Assembly: GCF_008831285.2 (NCBI RefSeq)
Contig: NC_045147.1
Location: forward strand, 5,372,334-5,436,333
DNA: 64,000 bases
Source of the DNA: Nymphaea colorata
Lineage: Eukaryota > Streptophyta > Magnoliopsida > Nymphaeales > Nymphaeaceae
Direction of reading: 5' to 3'
Shown: positions 40,001-45,309 of the stretch, piece after piece
Position numbering within the stretch: position 1 is the first letter of the stretch
Layout of the letters: every line of letters begins with the position of its first letter
The notes under the pieces: model-generated
What the model was told of the DNA's origin: nothing
Databases searched by the model: none
The model's input: only the letters and a program-made list of their open reading frames with translations
Program-made: the position numbers and the translations under genes

Positions 40001-42946
40001 GCAGCATAAGCAATTGTGGCTCATTTTTCATTAATGACACATGTCTATTGCATATAAACATGAGGATATACCTGTGTTTCTGAGTGCATCCCAAGAGCAA
40101 GCAATGCCCCTAAGGCTTTAGAAAAGGCATCTCTAACAGAGGAGGCAGGATCCTCAAGAGACTGCAGAGGTTCAGCACTAATTAGAGAAAAATGAACCAA
40201 AGAAATAAAATAGAAGCTCTGAAAATGTTGGCAGAAAAAACTAAATAAGATAGATTTGGTTTATGAAAATGTATGCTTGCCTTGACACAACATGTTGCAC
40301 AGTGCTCAAATTCTGTTGGTCCAAGTCCTGGGCCACCAATGCTGGCAAATGCAGTAAGACACCTTGCTGCAACTATCCTTACAGTAGGTGACTTGTCCGT
40401 CATGCCTAAACGCATGATGGTGCGGTAAGCTTCAGAATATGCAGTTGAAGAGCCTCCTCCCCCAGAACCTTCCAAGGCATTCTGAAGCATTTGTAAGGCT
40501 TCTTGCCGAACAAATTCCTACAATGTGTATGAAAGGGGGATTTAAGACGGAAAAATCATGAAAATATAGTTCAGTGACTCAGTCAACATTTTGACTGAAT
40601 TGAAAATGTGAACAAAAACTAACTGAATATCAGTTTATGTTTCTTTGGCAGAAGAGCATAGTCATGTTCTGAATGATGCTCCAATATGTGAATCTGATCC
40701 GCTGATATCTTTACATCAGGTTCACATATCAGGGTTGTAAATGTGCTAACTACTCTGTTAAGACAGAACATCAAAATTACATTTGTCGCATATGTTCATT
40801 AAGTTTGTCTGAGGTTGAGATATTTCAGTTCTACTTTACCTTGTGAGATCTATTTTATCTAATTGGCTTTATTTGAACTAGTAAAAATCATTTCTAGCTG
40901 CATAATTTGGCAATCAGAGTTGGCTCTGATTTTTTTTTCACACCAAAGTTTTTCTAGAGTATAGAGAGAATAAAATCTTGATATAGAGATAAATAGTGTG
41001 CGGACAACTGTTGAGCATGTAATTTAGAGACATGATGTCTTCACAAAAAACAGACAAGGTCCACCCCTTTGATAACTTGTCATGGTTAAGTTCCATTCCA
41101 GGATACATTATCTCCAGATGGCCTATTCCTAAAACATTAAATAACCAACCCTTTCTAGGCTTTATATGGAAGAGTCCACATTCATATATGTAGCCAAAAT
41201 AACTTGACTGGAAAACGGTATGGTACAGGTGGGTATCATTTTACTACGTTATGTTGGTAGTAGGAATGATAGATTTGGATGATGCATCACATAATTAGCA
41301 ATTTTATTTGATTAAGAAGTGAAAACAAAGATAGTGATCATTTTACCAAATGTAAGAAATCTTGTGAAAGTGATAAAACCATAAAACGTTTCACCCAAAA
41401 CTTTCAATTGCTCAATATTGTACTGTGTCAACTTTGCATGCATGCCAAAATGAACCCATAGTAACTAGTAACACCCATAAATTATAATGTTGTTACCCAT
41501 GTATCAATTAAAAAAAAAAAAGGAAATGATAATCGTGCATAATCTGTAGACAAACTTGATACCTCATGAAACTTCATTAGCTTTGCAGTAATGTTAGTTG
41601 TTTCAATTAAGCCTGAAGCAATCCTCCGCCCAAATGAGTTGTACAACTCCCCCAGGCAATGTGCAGCACCTATTAAATAAGTAAGATGTTAACATAGGTC
41701 ATTCATCATGAAACAGTTTGATTCAGTACTTCAAAAAGTACTCACCATGTTGTGTTCAACATGTAAGCACATGCTGAAGGTAGTTAAACATACAGCGGCT
41801 GTCAGCTTGCAGGTTAATGAATACAGACTACAGCATCGATAAATTGCCCTAAGAATTTATGGAAAACAACAGAACGTTTATAATCCCTTTACGTTCTTCT
41901 TGTCAAGGCATCTGTTATTTATCCGCAACGTTGGCACGAAAATATTCCCATATATCTGAAAACAGTTGGCATCTTATATATTGTTGCATAGTTCTTTGCT
42001 AAATTAAACTGTTTCGGTTGTTATAAATTTGTGAACGTTACCGTCTGTTCTTGTGTAGAAATATCAAGCTCACATGCTCACATCGAAAGAAAGATGGGTC
42101 ATATCGAAAGAAAGATGGGGCACTGACCAGCATAGGAAATCACATCGGCTCTTCTCCCATCAGAAAGCCGCCCTTGCAGGCTACTTGCTCTCGAGTATAC
42201 AGAAATGCCTTCTCCCTTTGATATCACTTTCACCATGGCAAGGGAAGCAAGTCGCCACACAGGACGACGAGCTCCCAGTTTGAGCAACGAATGAAGAGCA
42301 TCCTCGCACTTTCTCTGCCATAGGATAATGGATTCCTAAAACCAGCAAATTTGAGAAACAATAGATTTCCGTCACGGTCTCCCAGTTTCATATATAAAAT
42401 TAAAAAGAAGGTGTTCAAATTTTCATAACAGCTTAAAGCACAGACAAGTAAGGTTCACCAAGCAATATTAAGTAATAAACAAAGAGGAAAAAAAAATTCA
42501 TATCGTGATCCAAAAGGGCATGACGCGCCCCAGGTTTTTGAATTTCAGCAGGGCGAGGAACTACATAAACCGAATAATGGAAAAAACCCGAACCAGATTC
42601 AAAGAAATGTTAAAAAAGGAAAGAGAAAAGATCTAGGATCAATCCAGTCGAGAAGATCGAAACGCTGTGAACCGAAGTGGTGAAAACAGGTAAGCACATT
42701 ACGAGCAGATACGCCAAATTTCAACCACAAGTTTCAGGTGGGATAAAAAAGAAGTGAGTAGAGAAAGGAGGATGCCTTGGGCTCTTCATCGATAGCAGAG
42801 ACGAGATCGGAGAGTAAATCGAAGCAGAGGAGGGGGTCAGGGGCCTGCTGATGCGCGGAGGCAACGATGGACTCTAGCTGAGCGACGAGGATTCCAAACC
42901 TGGAGAGGGGAACGCCCTCGCGGACGCTTGCTTGCTGCCTCGCCAT
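1150..42946 (-). CDS. SWEETIE: SWEETIE-like HEAT-repeat protein, N-terminal 24 exons (gene continues off left edge)
   Basis: Twenty-four exons on the minus strand join in phase into 897 codons plus 2 nt without a stop. The order and wording of conserved blocks ([89 protein letters not shown]) follow plant SWEETIE, a protein of about 2,200 residues in the HEATR5/Laa1 family. Established knowledge: HEATR5 and yeast Laa1 are AP-1/clathrin trafficking accessories; Arabidopsis SWEETIE affects sugar metabolism, growth and senescence. It is an alpha-solenoid with no catalytic site. The start ATG at 42946 (context TTCCATGGCG) precedes the conserved N-terminus. Introns 8, 11, 12 and 13 have swollen to about 10.2, 5.7, 2.5 and 12.8 kb by transposon insertion, yet the coding sequence is undamaged, which implies selection. 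The remaining exons lie left of the window. Confidence 0.93.
1524..1628 (-). CDS. SWEETIE: SWEETIE exon 23
   Basis: 105 bp, 35 codons, phase 0. Acceptor ttgtag and donor gtatgc. Encodes [20 protein letters not shown] then [15 protein letters not shown], nearly identical to the family block [25 protein letters not shown]. Confidence 0.95.
1726..1794 (-). CDS. SWEETIE: SWEETIE exon 22
   Basis: 69 bp, phase 0. Acceptor ttgtag and donor gtgact. Encodes [20 protein letters not shown] then IFQ, equivalent to the family stretch LRPQ.L..E.LS..QAIFQ. Confidence 0.93.
1894..2016 (-). CDS. SWEETIE: SWEETIE exon 21
   Basis: 123 bp, 41 codons, phase 0. Acceptor ttccag and donor gtccca. Encodes [20 protein letters not shown] then [20 protein letters not shown] and K, matching the family block LSLLSVIQQCLKAGKKQ.W. 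Confidence 0.94.
2092..2160 (-). CDS. SWEETIE: SWEETIE exon 20
   Basis: 69 bp, phase 0. Acceptor tgaag and donor gtatcc. Encodes [20 protein letters not shown] then ATQ, matching the family block PETVKKTLVNQM...GIMFASQ. Confidence 0.94.
2549..2642 (-). CDS. SWEETIE: SWEETIE exon 19
   Basis: 94 bp, phase 2 to 0. Acceptor gtgtag and donor gtgaca. Encodes [20 protein letters not shown] then [20 protein letters not shown] is a signature of plant SWEETIE. Confidence 0.95.
2787..2873 (-). CDS. SWEETIE: SWEETIE exon 18
   Basis: 87 bp, phase 2 to 2. Acceptor tgaaag and donor gtggta. Encodes [20 protein letters not shown] then CLGPWVLG, matching the family block FEESSCLK.LLDKRDAWLGPWIPG. Confidence 0.94.
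3027..3194 (-). CDS. SWEETIE: SWEETIE exon 17
   Basis: 168 bp, phase 2 to 2. Acceptor gcgcag and donor gtaact. Encodes [40 protein letters not shown] and [15 protein letters not shown]. The family motif [12 protein letters not shown] is clear. Confidence 0.94.
3294..3410 (-). CDS. SWEETIE: SWEETIE exon 16
   Basis: 117 bp, phase 2 to 2. Acceptor ttgtag and donor gtaagt. Encodes [18 protein letters not shown] then [20 protein letters not shown], matching the family block VWSAAIDALTAFVRRF and ILLQPVL. Confidence 0.94.
4019..4082. repeat. (TC)n-(TA)n microsatellite
   Basis: About 17 TC units run straight into about 15 TA units, inside SWEETIE intron 15. Confidence 0.95.
4907..4998 (-). CDS. SWEETIE: SWEETIE exon 15
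   Basis: 92 bp, phase 0 to 2. Acceptor gcccag and donor gtaagc. Encodes [20 protein letters not shown] then [10 protein letters not shown], equivalent to the family stretch FDILILWTDVFAGN. Confidence 0.93.
5102..5234 (-). CDS. SWEETIE: SWEETIE exon 14
   Basis: 133 bp, phase 2 to 0. Acceptor ctacag and donor gttgtg. Encodes [18 protein letters not shown] then [19 protein letters not shown] and IASMPKE, matching the family block [10 protein letters not shown]....MPKEE. Confidence 0.94.
5409..5739. mobile_element. Tourist-like MITE
   Basis: A 331-bp element flanked by TTA on both sides (5406-5408 and 5740-5742). Its ends form long imperfect inverted repeats: the left reads CAGCCTGTTTGAATGGAGGG and the right, reversed, TGCTATGTTTGGATGAAGGG. 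The CTGTTTGG-type terminus and 3-bp TTA duplication are typical of PIF/Harbinger Tourist MITEs. The left half is purine-rich and the right half pyrimidine-rich, so the transcript would fold into one long hairpin. It lies in intron 13. Confidence 0.8.
5748..6005 (+). other. Unidentified 85-codon reading frame
   Basis: Open from ATG at 5748, with a fairly normal composition ([37 protein letters not shown]). The flanking DNA downstream (6006-6121 and, after the MITE, 6845-7000) resembles a 3' untranslated region. I do not recognise a family. It may be a captured gene fragment or transposon tail inside intron 13; chance is not excluded. Confidence 0.25.
6122..6836. mobile_element. GC-rich hAT-like MITE
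   Basis: A 715-bp element with ends TAAGCCTCGGCACCGGGCC and, reversed on the right, TAGGGCTGGGCGCCGGGCC, flanked by 8-bp near-identical duplications (gctttagc at 6114-6121, gttttagc at 6837-6844). The TAGGG-type terminus and 8-bp duplication fit hAT elements. Subterminal zones are repeats of GGGCC and CGGCC; the centre is an imperfect GA-rich/CT-rich duplication. No transposase is encoded. A truncated relative sits at 53385. Confidence 0.75.
6845..7756. other. Intron 13 DNA with AT microsatellite, no gene
   Basis: Contains 3'-UTR-like AT-rich sequence, a long AT dinucleotide run and GA-rich stretches (7290-7440). No coding or clear transposon signature was found up to the hAT terminus at 7757. 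Confidence 0.5.
7042..7089. repeat. (AT)n microsatellite
   Basis: About 24 AT units without interruption. Confidence 0.95.
8968..9249 (+). pseudogene. hAT-1 transposase N-terminus (BED zinc finger)
   Basis: Starts [15 protein letters not shown]. The BED-type finger runs from [12 protein letters not shown] through [12 protein letters not shown] (CxxC pair) to HFLHISGH. A stop at 9247 (lysine then TAG) interrupts the frame; similar lysine-rich and DUF659-like sequence continues downstream with more stops. The T-rich leader (8500-8960) is not coding. Confidence 0.75.
10490..10735 (+). mobile_element. hAT-1-type terminal fragment
   Basis: Starts CTTTGTCACACGGAGGAG and is closely similar to 7940-8205, including the GGTACGGG array, GTTGACC motifs and the tail TTTTCGAAACCCT. 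It joins the truncated 3' end of hAT-2 at about 10735-10740. Confidence 0.8.
10741..13248 (-). pseudogene. hAT-2 transposase, nearly intact
   Basis: In order: BED finger ([21 protein letters not shown], cysteines and histidines present), a linker rich in acidic and glycine residues, DUF659 ([46 protein letters not shown]) and the C-terminal dimerisation block ([20 protein letters not shown]). Two introns are apparent (donors near 11381 and 11071). Damage visible: a frameshift at an A-run near 12825-12832, a TAG near 12679 and a TGA near 11890. The C-terminal tail is replaced at about 10740 by hAT-1-like terminal DNA. Confidence 0.85.
13555..13714. repeat. CGTATCGTACGATACG palindrome array (hAT-2 subterminal)
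   Basis: About 160 bp built from CGTATCG and its complement CGATACG in both orientations, giving many overlapping perfect palindromes such as CGTATCGTACGATACG. It forms the 5' subterminal zone of hAT-2, where hAT transposases usually bind repeated short motifs. It is also rich in CpG. Confidence 0.85.
14652..15330. other. Intron/repeat DNA between hAT-1 and solo LTR
   Basis: No coding sequence. 14940-14957 is an (AC)9 run. 15060-15330 is GC-richer and resembles a hAT 5' leader in minus orientation, the reason for proposing hAT-0. Confidence 0.4.
15331..16926 (-). mobile_element. Solo LTR, long-LTR family 1 (internally deleted copy)
   Basis: TG...CA element (TGTAACGTTT to GGGGTGTGACA) flanked by a perfect 5-bp duplication, acatg (15326-15330 and 16927-16931). 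Homologous to the 3.2-kb copy at 30486-33652 but lacking about 1.4 kb from the middle. Orientation is set by the reversed start TGTCACACCCCAACC, a common Ty3/gypsy LTR start. The CT-rich stretch at 15400-15900 gives long but non-coding frames. Confidence 0.85.
16985..17298. mobile_element. GTATCG-rich MITE
   Basis: Ends CCGATGTTGTAAAAAG and, reversed, CTAGTGTTGTACGT. The interior is made of GTATCGTAACT-like repeats. Flanking sequence ctgcacgc/ctgcacta suggests a decayed 8-bp duplication. The termini and GTATCG motif resemble hAT-2 and the element end at 23660. Confidence 0.6.
17454..17997. other. Intron 13 AT-rich DNA, nothing recognised
   Basis: AT-rich with a poly-T zone at 17530-17600. 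No frame, repeat array or transposon terminus noted. Confidence 0.5.
17998..18101 (-). CDS. SWEETIE: SWEETIE exon 13
   Basis: 104 bp, phase 0 to 2. Acceptor ttgcag. Encodes [20 protein letters not shown] then [14 protein letters not shown]. The 5' splice site is CCTGCAAG then gcaaga, a canonical GC-AG donor; the phase-2 join with exon 14 restores the family sequence PAR-L. Intron 13 is about 12.8 kb and contains the hAT nest. Confidence 0.94.
18102..18770. other. Intron 12 DNA, nothing recognised
   Basis: AT-rich with a short local repeat (gtggagattgggttaca near 18485 and 18569). No coding or transposon signature. Confidence 0.45.
18771..18852 (+). mobile_element. Truncated hAT terminus
   Basis: Reads CTATGACACACGGACACGGC and continues with ACACGTGGACACGTGGATCC units, a GACACG version of the subterminal arrays of hAT-1 and 21710. 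No matching right end was found. Confidence 0.5.
18855..18990 (-). pseudogene. Ty1/copia fragment before RNase H
   Basis: The minus strand encodes [20 protein letters not shown] then [12 protein letters not shown], the copia segment just before RNase H. Confidence 0.75.
19000..19965 (+). pseudogene. Ty1/copia RT-RNase H fragment
   Basis: Contains [14 protein letters not shown] (RT active site YVDD), then [52 protein letters not shown] and FFTNALAS near the end. Many stops and shifts. It sits in SWEETIE intron 12 opposite to the gene. Confidence 0.85.
20165..20320 (+). repeat. Probable LTR remnant
   Basis: GCTGCTGAACTAGCTGTTGG and following text, ending in tctctgtaaataaatgatctg and tagtatgtgaatgccag, recurs in altered form at 21060-21270 and partly at 25960-26110. 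This suggests LTRs of the copia groups ending at 19965 and 25856. Confidence 0.45.
20566..20691 (-). CDS. SWEETIE: SWEETIE exon 12
   Basis: 126 bp, 42 codons, phase 0. Acceptor tgaag and donor gttagt. Encodes [19 protein letters not shown] then [20 protein letters not shown] and FEK, closely following the family block VRVEAALTLRALAEVDPTC. Confidence 0.95.
20692..21701. other. Intron 11 DNA with LTR-like repeat
   Basis: 20864-20886 is a TA microsatellite. 21060-21270 resembles 20165-20320 (agctagtt motifs and a tail like gagtgccag), so it is likely a second LTR copy. The rest is AT-rich with no gene. Confidence 0.45.
21710..22650. mobile_element. hAT MITE, perfect 8-bp duplication
   Basis: A 941-bp element with ends CTACGTCACACGGATACGG and, reversed, CTGTCACACGGATACGGG, flanked by ggcagtgg on both sides (21702-21709, 22651-22658). 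The right subterminal zone repeats CCCGTATCCGTAGGATA; the left repeats CGACACGG. No transposase. Same terminus family as hAT-1. Confidence 0.88.
22830..23660 (+). mobile_element. hAT-2-like 3' end
   Basis: 23050-23215 encodes, with a stop, the same acidic C-terminal tail as hAT-2 ([18 protein letters not shown], then [10 protein letters not shown]). Beyond it are an AT-rich 3' region, a subterminal zone with TACGATACG motifs (23570-23645) and a terminus ending ACAACATTG. It shows what the missing 3' end of hAT-2 should look like. The 5' part is unrecognised or lost. Confidence 0.7.
23661..25856 (+). pseudogene. Ty1/copia element (gag to RNase H), degenerate
   Basis: The gag segment ([34 protein letters not shown]) is followed by a zinc knuckle [14 protein letters not shown] near 24270, a GAG-pre-integrase block ([14 protein letters not shown]), integrase core ([35 protein letters not shown]) and then RNase H pieces ([30 protein letters not shown]). 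RT is missing between 25342 and 25380. Sequence at about 23940-24130 interrupts gag. The 3' end reads gaagggggtgtcaga. Confidence 0.87.
25861..26130 (+). repeat. 3' LTR of the 23.7-25.9 kb copia
   Basis: Starts TGTCAGAAATCTATAATTC after the polypurine tract and contains a T-rich block with CAGCTGATGAAAGTC and CAACAGCTCACTCTC. The right border is approximate. Confidence 0.6.
26354..26422 (-). CDS. SWEETIE: SWEETIE exon 11
   Basis: 69 bp, 23 codons, phase 0. A pyrimidine-rich acceptor (ttctcttgcaag) precedes GTTCCAATGG; the donor is gtgagt. Encodes [18 protein letters not shown] then HPSFL, a family block that continues as VRVEAAL in exon 12. Confidence 0.93.
26877..26957 (-). CDS. SWEETIE: SWEETIE exon 10
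   Basis: 81 bp, 27 codons, phase 0. Acceptor atgcag and donor gtaaga. Encodes [20 protein letters not shown] then LLTTLGE, equivalent to the family segment SPSMKIVALRALSYTLKTLGE. Confidence 0.92.
27037..27126 (-). CDS. SWEETIE: SWEETIE exon 9
   Basis: 90 bp, phase 0. Acceptor cttaag and donor gtaaat. Encodes [18 protein letters not shown] then [12 protein letters not shown], matching the family block [19 protein letters not shown]. It is separated from exon 8 by about 10.2 kb of transposon-filled intron. Confidence 0.94.
27418..28686 (-). mobile_element. Truncated long LTR, family 1
   Basis: Matches 32410-33652 throughout (for example TCTCTGTGGTTTGGC, GCGCAGGCGGTGC-like and CTCCCGCCTTCCCAACCT) and ends GGGGTGTAACA. 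The other end is missing; homology starts abruptly at 27418. No flanking duplication could be identified. Confidence 0.8.
28687..34495 (+). pseudogene. Ty1/copia element A, split by a solo LTR
   Basis: A leader homologous to copia B (28790-28980) precedes gag remnants (28977 on), protease-like [17 protein letters not shown] near 29700, a GAG-pre-integrase block ([20 protein letters not shown]) and integrase ([25 protein letters not shown]). A 3167-bp insertion falls inside integrase; after it, integrase resumes with [18 protein letters not shown] and then FVGYSPT. A deletion leads to the RT segment [15 protein letters not shown] and [13 protein letters not shown]. The element is cut at about 34495 by a minus-strand copia. 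Many stops. Confidence 0.88.
30486..33652 (-). mobile_element. Solo LTR, long-LTR family 1 (3.2 kb)
   Basis: TGTAACGCTCGAC to GGGGTGTGACA, 3167 bp, flanked by caatg on both sides (30481-30485, 33653-33657). Excising it and one duplication makes the copia A integrase frame continuous (RSNN-AHE). There is no internal coding region, PBS or PPT, so it is a solo LTR left by recombination. The reversed start TGTCACACCCCAACCC suggests Ty3/gypsy. The CT-rich block (30550-31130) gives long spurious frames. Confidence 0.9.
34496..35826 (-). mobile_element. Ty1/copia element D, internally deleted, with both LTRs
   Basis: Two direct repeats of about 160-190 bp (about 34500-34678 and 35640-35826; shared text includes GTGAAGCAAACACAATAATC and CAATTACAAAAATTACAATC) bracket minus-strand copia pieces. 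These are the pre-RT block ([20 protein letters not shown]) and RNase H ([41 protein letters not shown]-like [12 protein letters not shown]). Gag, protease, integrase and most of RT are absent. It inserted between copia A and copia E sequence. Confidence 0.8.
35827..36669 (+). pseudogene. Ty1/copia element E, RT end and RNase H
   Basis: Begins within RT ([12 protein letters not shown]), then [19 protein letters not shown], the TRPDISY block, [39 protein letters not shown] and [14 protein letters not shown], ending [10 protein letters not shown]-stop and gagggggag. One frame runs from 35890 to 36417 without a stop, so decay is modest. Confidence 0.87.
36670..36890 (+). repeat. 3' LTR of copia E
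   Basis: TGTTGAAACTAAAGTATAG follows the polypurine tract and aligns with the LTR at 752. The right border is approximate. Confidence 0.6.
36901..37135 (+). pseudogene. Ty1/copia RT fragment
   Basis: Carries [20 protein letters not shown] then MAIAI, the conserved copia RT start (ETFSPV). Only about 80 codons remain next to SWEETIE exon 8. Confidence 0.8.
37312..37416 (-). CDS. SWEETIE: SWEETIE exon 8
   Basis: 105 bp, 35 codons, phase 0. Acceptor ttctag and donor gtaatt. Encodes [20 protein letters not shown] then [15 protein letters not shown], equivalent to the family segment ending SSIDAHAL. Intron 8 follows and holds five copia pieces and two long-LTR insertions. Confidence 0.92.
38039..38103 (-). 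CDS. SWEETIE: SWEETIE exon 7
   Basis: 65 bp, phase 1 to 0. Acceptor ttacag and donor gtattt. Encodes [20 protein letters not shown] ending in Q. The conserved LSWV.FLQ ending supports both borders. Confidence 0.92.
38673..39116. mobile_element. hAT MITE, perfect 8-bp duplication
   Basis: 444 bp between identical octamers cttctata (38665-38672, 39117-39124). Ends CTAAGTCACATGGGTAC and, reversed, CTATGTCACATAGGTACGG. Subterminal CGTACCC units and a TA microsatellite near 39016. Its right end is almost the same as that of hAT-1 (CCCCGCACCCAAGTTTTTT). It sits in intron 6. Confidence 0.92.
39125..39898. other. Intron 6 DNA, nothing recognised
   Basis: AT-rich intron sequence between the MITE and exon 6, with no coding, array or terminus. 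Confidence 0.6.
39899..39986 (-). CDS. SWEETIE: SWEETIE exon 6
   Basis: 88 bp, phase 0 to 1. Acceptor acaag and donor gtaagt. Encodes [18 protein letters not shown] then [11 protein letters not shown], matching the family block LEGGLQRHLILPF. Confidence 0.92.
40072..40161 (-). CDS. SWEETIE: SWEETIE exon 5
   Basis: 90 bp, phase 0. Acceptor ctgcag and donor gtatat. Encodes [18 protein letters not shown] and then [12 protein letters not shown], aligned with the family block SSVRDAF...LLALGMH. Confidence 0.94.
40281..40517 (-). CDS. SWEETIE: SWEETIE exon 4
   Basis: 237 bp, 79 codons, phase 0 at both ends. Starts [17 protein letters not shown] and contains [20 protein letters not shown]. The 5' splice site reads AAG then gcaagc, a textbook GC-AG donor; extending past it gives no GT donor that keeps the frame with exon 5. 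Confidence 0.94.
40518..41562. other. Intron 3 DNA, nothing recognised
   Basis: About 1 kb of AT-rich intron without transposon signature; one poly-A run at 41511-41521. Confidence 0.6.
41563..41669 (-). CDS. SWEETIE: SWEETIE exon 3
   Basis: 107 bp, phase 1 to 0. Acceptor aatag and donor gtatca. Encodes [19 protein letters not shown] and then [17 protein letters not shown], matching the family block around CLGELYR. Confidence 0.93.
42128..42335 (-). CDS. SWEETIE: SWEETIE exon 2
   Basis: Acceptor tttag before GAATCC and donor gtcagt after TATGCTG; 208 bp, phase 0 to 1. Encodes [16 protein letters not shown] through [10 protein letters not shown], including the family motif LGARRP and the segment [12 protein letters not shown]. 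Confidence 0.93.
42776..42946 (-). CDS. SWEETIE: SWEETIE exon 1 (start codon)
   Basis: Encodes 57 residues from [11 protein letters not shown] to IDEEPK, the conserved SWEETIE N-terminus. It ends in phase 0 at CCCAAG followed by gcatcc. No GT donor keeps the conserved EEPK and the frame, so a GC donor is the best reading; its context is poorer than those of the other two GC donors. Confidence 0.9.
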
Positions 42947-43300
42947 GGAAGGTCGCGTTGGCGAGGACCACTCCCAATTCGGAATTGAGACAGAGCGAAA
43001 CTGGCTATATGTCGGCGCCCCGAGTGGTACCTGGAATGTTCGGGTCGGCCATTCGTAAGAATGGTCCCGAGATATTGGATACCATACCATGGTCCTTCCG
43101 GGTAAACACAAACTGCACGACCCGACTGACGCCACGAAGTGAATGCAATCCCTGTGACCCTACAGTGATGTATGTGCCCATGAGCAGGGCCTCGGATGGG
43201 AACTCATCAAACCTGCCCATGATTGACTGATTGTGGACGACCCTGCCACTCTGGCCAAAAGCCCTCTAAAGCACGACTCTGCCTTTGTCGGCAGTGACTG
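42947..43300 (-). promoter_or_regulatory. SWEETIE: SWEETIE 5' region
   Basis: The 350 bp before the SWEETIE ATG are clearly GC-richer than the surrounding DNA and lie free of recognised transposons. This is where the 5' UTR and core promoter should be. I saw no convincing TATA box, so the transcription start is not placed. Confidence 0.45.
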
Positions 43301-45309
43301 ATCTATTAAGAAAAATTCAACAAAACTCAAATATATGGAGGATCCCCTTTCAGAAACCTTCTCAATTATAGACAAATAAGGAAGGCAAAAACCTGAAACT
43401 ATGATCAATGTCACTAGACCTGAAGAGCAAGGAAACCCGAACAAGAAGAAAACTAAGGACAAGCATCCCATGTGGGTCAAAGGCCTAAATTTACCACATT
43501 AATTCAACCCACTAAGTGATAGTAAATCATAAATTCTTTTGAAAAACTGGTCTTGGTTATCTGGGTAGAAATGGCAGGATGCAGATAGCAACTTATAAAA
43601 GATGCTTTCATGTGGCAATCAATGAAAATGCAAATAGGTCTGATAACCAAATAACAATCTATCATGAGAGACACTAATCAAATGACATTGGAAGAAATTG
43701 CATCCTTTGTTTGATGAGATCCAAAAGGATCATGGTTGAGGAAGGAAAATAATGACATGAAAGGGAACATTGACATCACCATAAGTAACTCCTTCATTTT
43801 CTTCTCTTGGGGTCATGGAAGTGGTTGATTGAGGTTGTCTCTATGCAGTCTTGGACAATGTTTTCCAAAAAATCAATGAAACCTATAAAATTTATCTTTA
43901 TGGTTTCCCATAATGACAGTGGGTTCTTGACCTTTCATGTCTTTTGACAATGGGATGAGTGATGACCGATTGAATAATACAATCAACAATGCATGAGAGA
44001 AGTTGAGTGATACATGATAAAACAATTTATCAACTTGATACCAAAAGACTCAACATGATCACGAAAAGGCAATGCATGGGTAGAAGTTGCTCAACATAAC
44101 GATTGAAGCAATGGATAGACAAAGTGCAATTTTTAGTTGGGCATGATTGATGATCTTTAGAACTATACACTCAATGATGCATGCAAACATTTGCATGAAA
44201 AAATGATAAGAGTACAATTGGTGCATGGTAATAGATGTGGATAATATGTCAAAATGACCAAATGGGCGATGCATGAAAAGGAGAGAACAATTGCTTTGTG
44301 GACAAGGGCAATTAAAAATGCATGTAAAGTTCTGATCATTTGTGCAAGAAGGACTAACAAAGAGAAATACAAATACAGTTACTATTTGGTGCATGAAATA
44401 TTGAAATTGTGTACATTATCTTCTTCTCTTAAGGTCAATTTAACAAATGGCTAATATCTATTGACAAGTGTATGGCTAGTTCATGAAAGGCTGTTGTGCA
44501 GTGCTCATGACGTTCCTTTCCCGCCTTTCAAAAAAACCGATCCCAAACCCTGAAATGTTGATGGACATGGATTAATATTCAAAATGAGAAAATGATTGGG
44601 TATATGAATGTAATTGCTCTCTTCTACTTGAAAGCACTGTCTTAATTTCTTAAAGGTCGACAAAATAATATTTGTGAAGGCAAAGAATGGACATGTTTCA
44701 TGTGAATTGAATACTGAATAGGCATAGTGAATTTTTGCATAGAAGAATTCATGCACCAGGATCTAGCTTGTTGATATAAAAAATGTTACGATAAAATTAC
44801 TAAAAATGAATATGAATGTGACCACATTCAAGAAGCGTGGTTACATGCAAGTATGTCAATGCAAATAACAGGATGGAATTTTGGTTGGAGAGAGATGTGA
44901 AATGGATGGCCCTAGCTAACACATTACATTTGGTGACTTGTTAATTTGCTCCTTGACAATTGAACTTTCGCGATGACAAAAATGAATGAGAATGTTATAT
45001 GTACGTTCCATTCTAAAAGAATTTAACGTCATTGGCTTGAATGGAGCTGTTCCCCTAGCTTCGATGGACTTAGGATGGAGTGGGATGCCAACTATTGACC
45101 TACCATTATGTGTTCCAAGCTCTGTCGCCATAAGTGGATGAATGAGGCTTGGCAAACAGAGCACGTTTATACTTTGTGATTCATTGAATTGTCCCTCAAT
45201 CAACTGCTTCCTGCAAGCCTAGAGTTGCTTGAAATCTCAAAAATCATTAGATATTACTCATACTTTTTTTGCTCATAATCACTTTTGATGTCTAGATAAA
45301 AAAAGAAAG
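43301..45309. other. Unclassified intergenic repeat-like DNA
   Basis: No intact frame or known domain. Contains many ATGCATG-type words, and a minus-strand stretch (44916-45203) has readable but unassigned sequence (HPLMATELGTHNGRSIVGIP). It may be internal DNA of a long-LTR element, like the one next to it. Confidence 0.4.

Noticed and set aside
42720-42776. A GT donor for SWEETIE intron 1
   Set aside because: Downstream GTs lie past an in-frame stop, and the upstream GT at DL/VSA would remove the conserved VSAIDEEPK, so the GC donor was kept.
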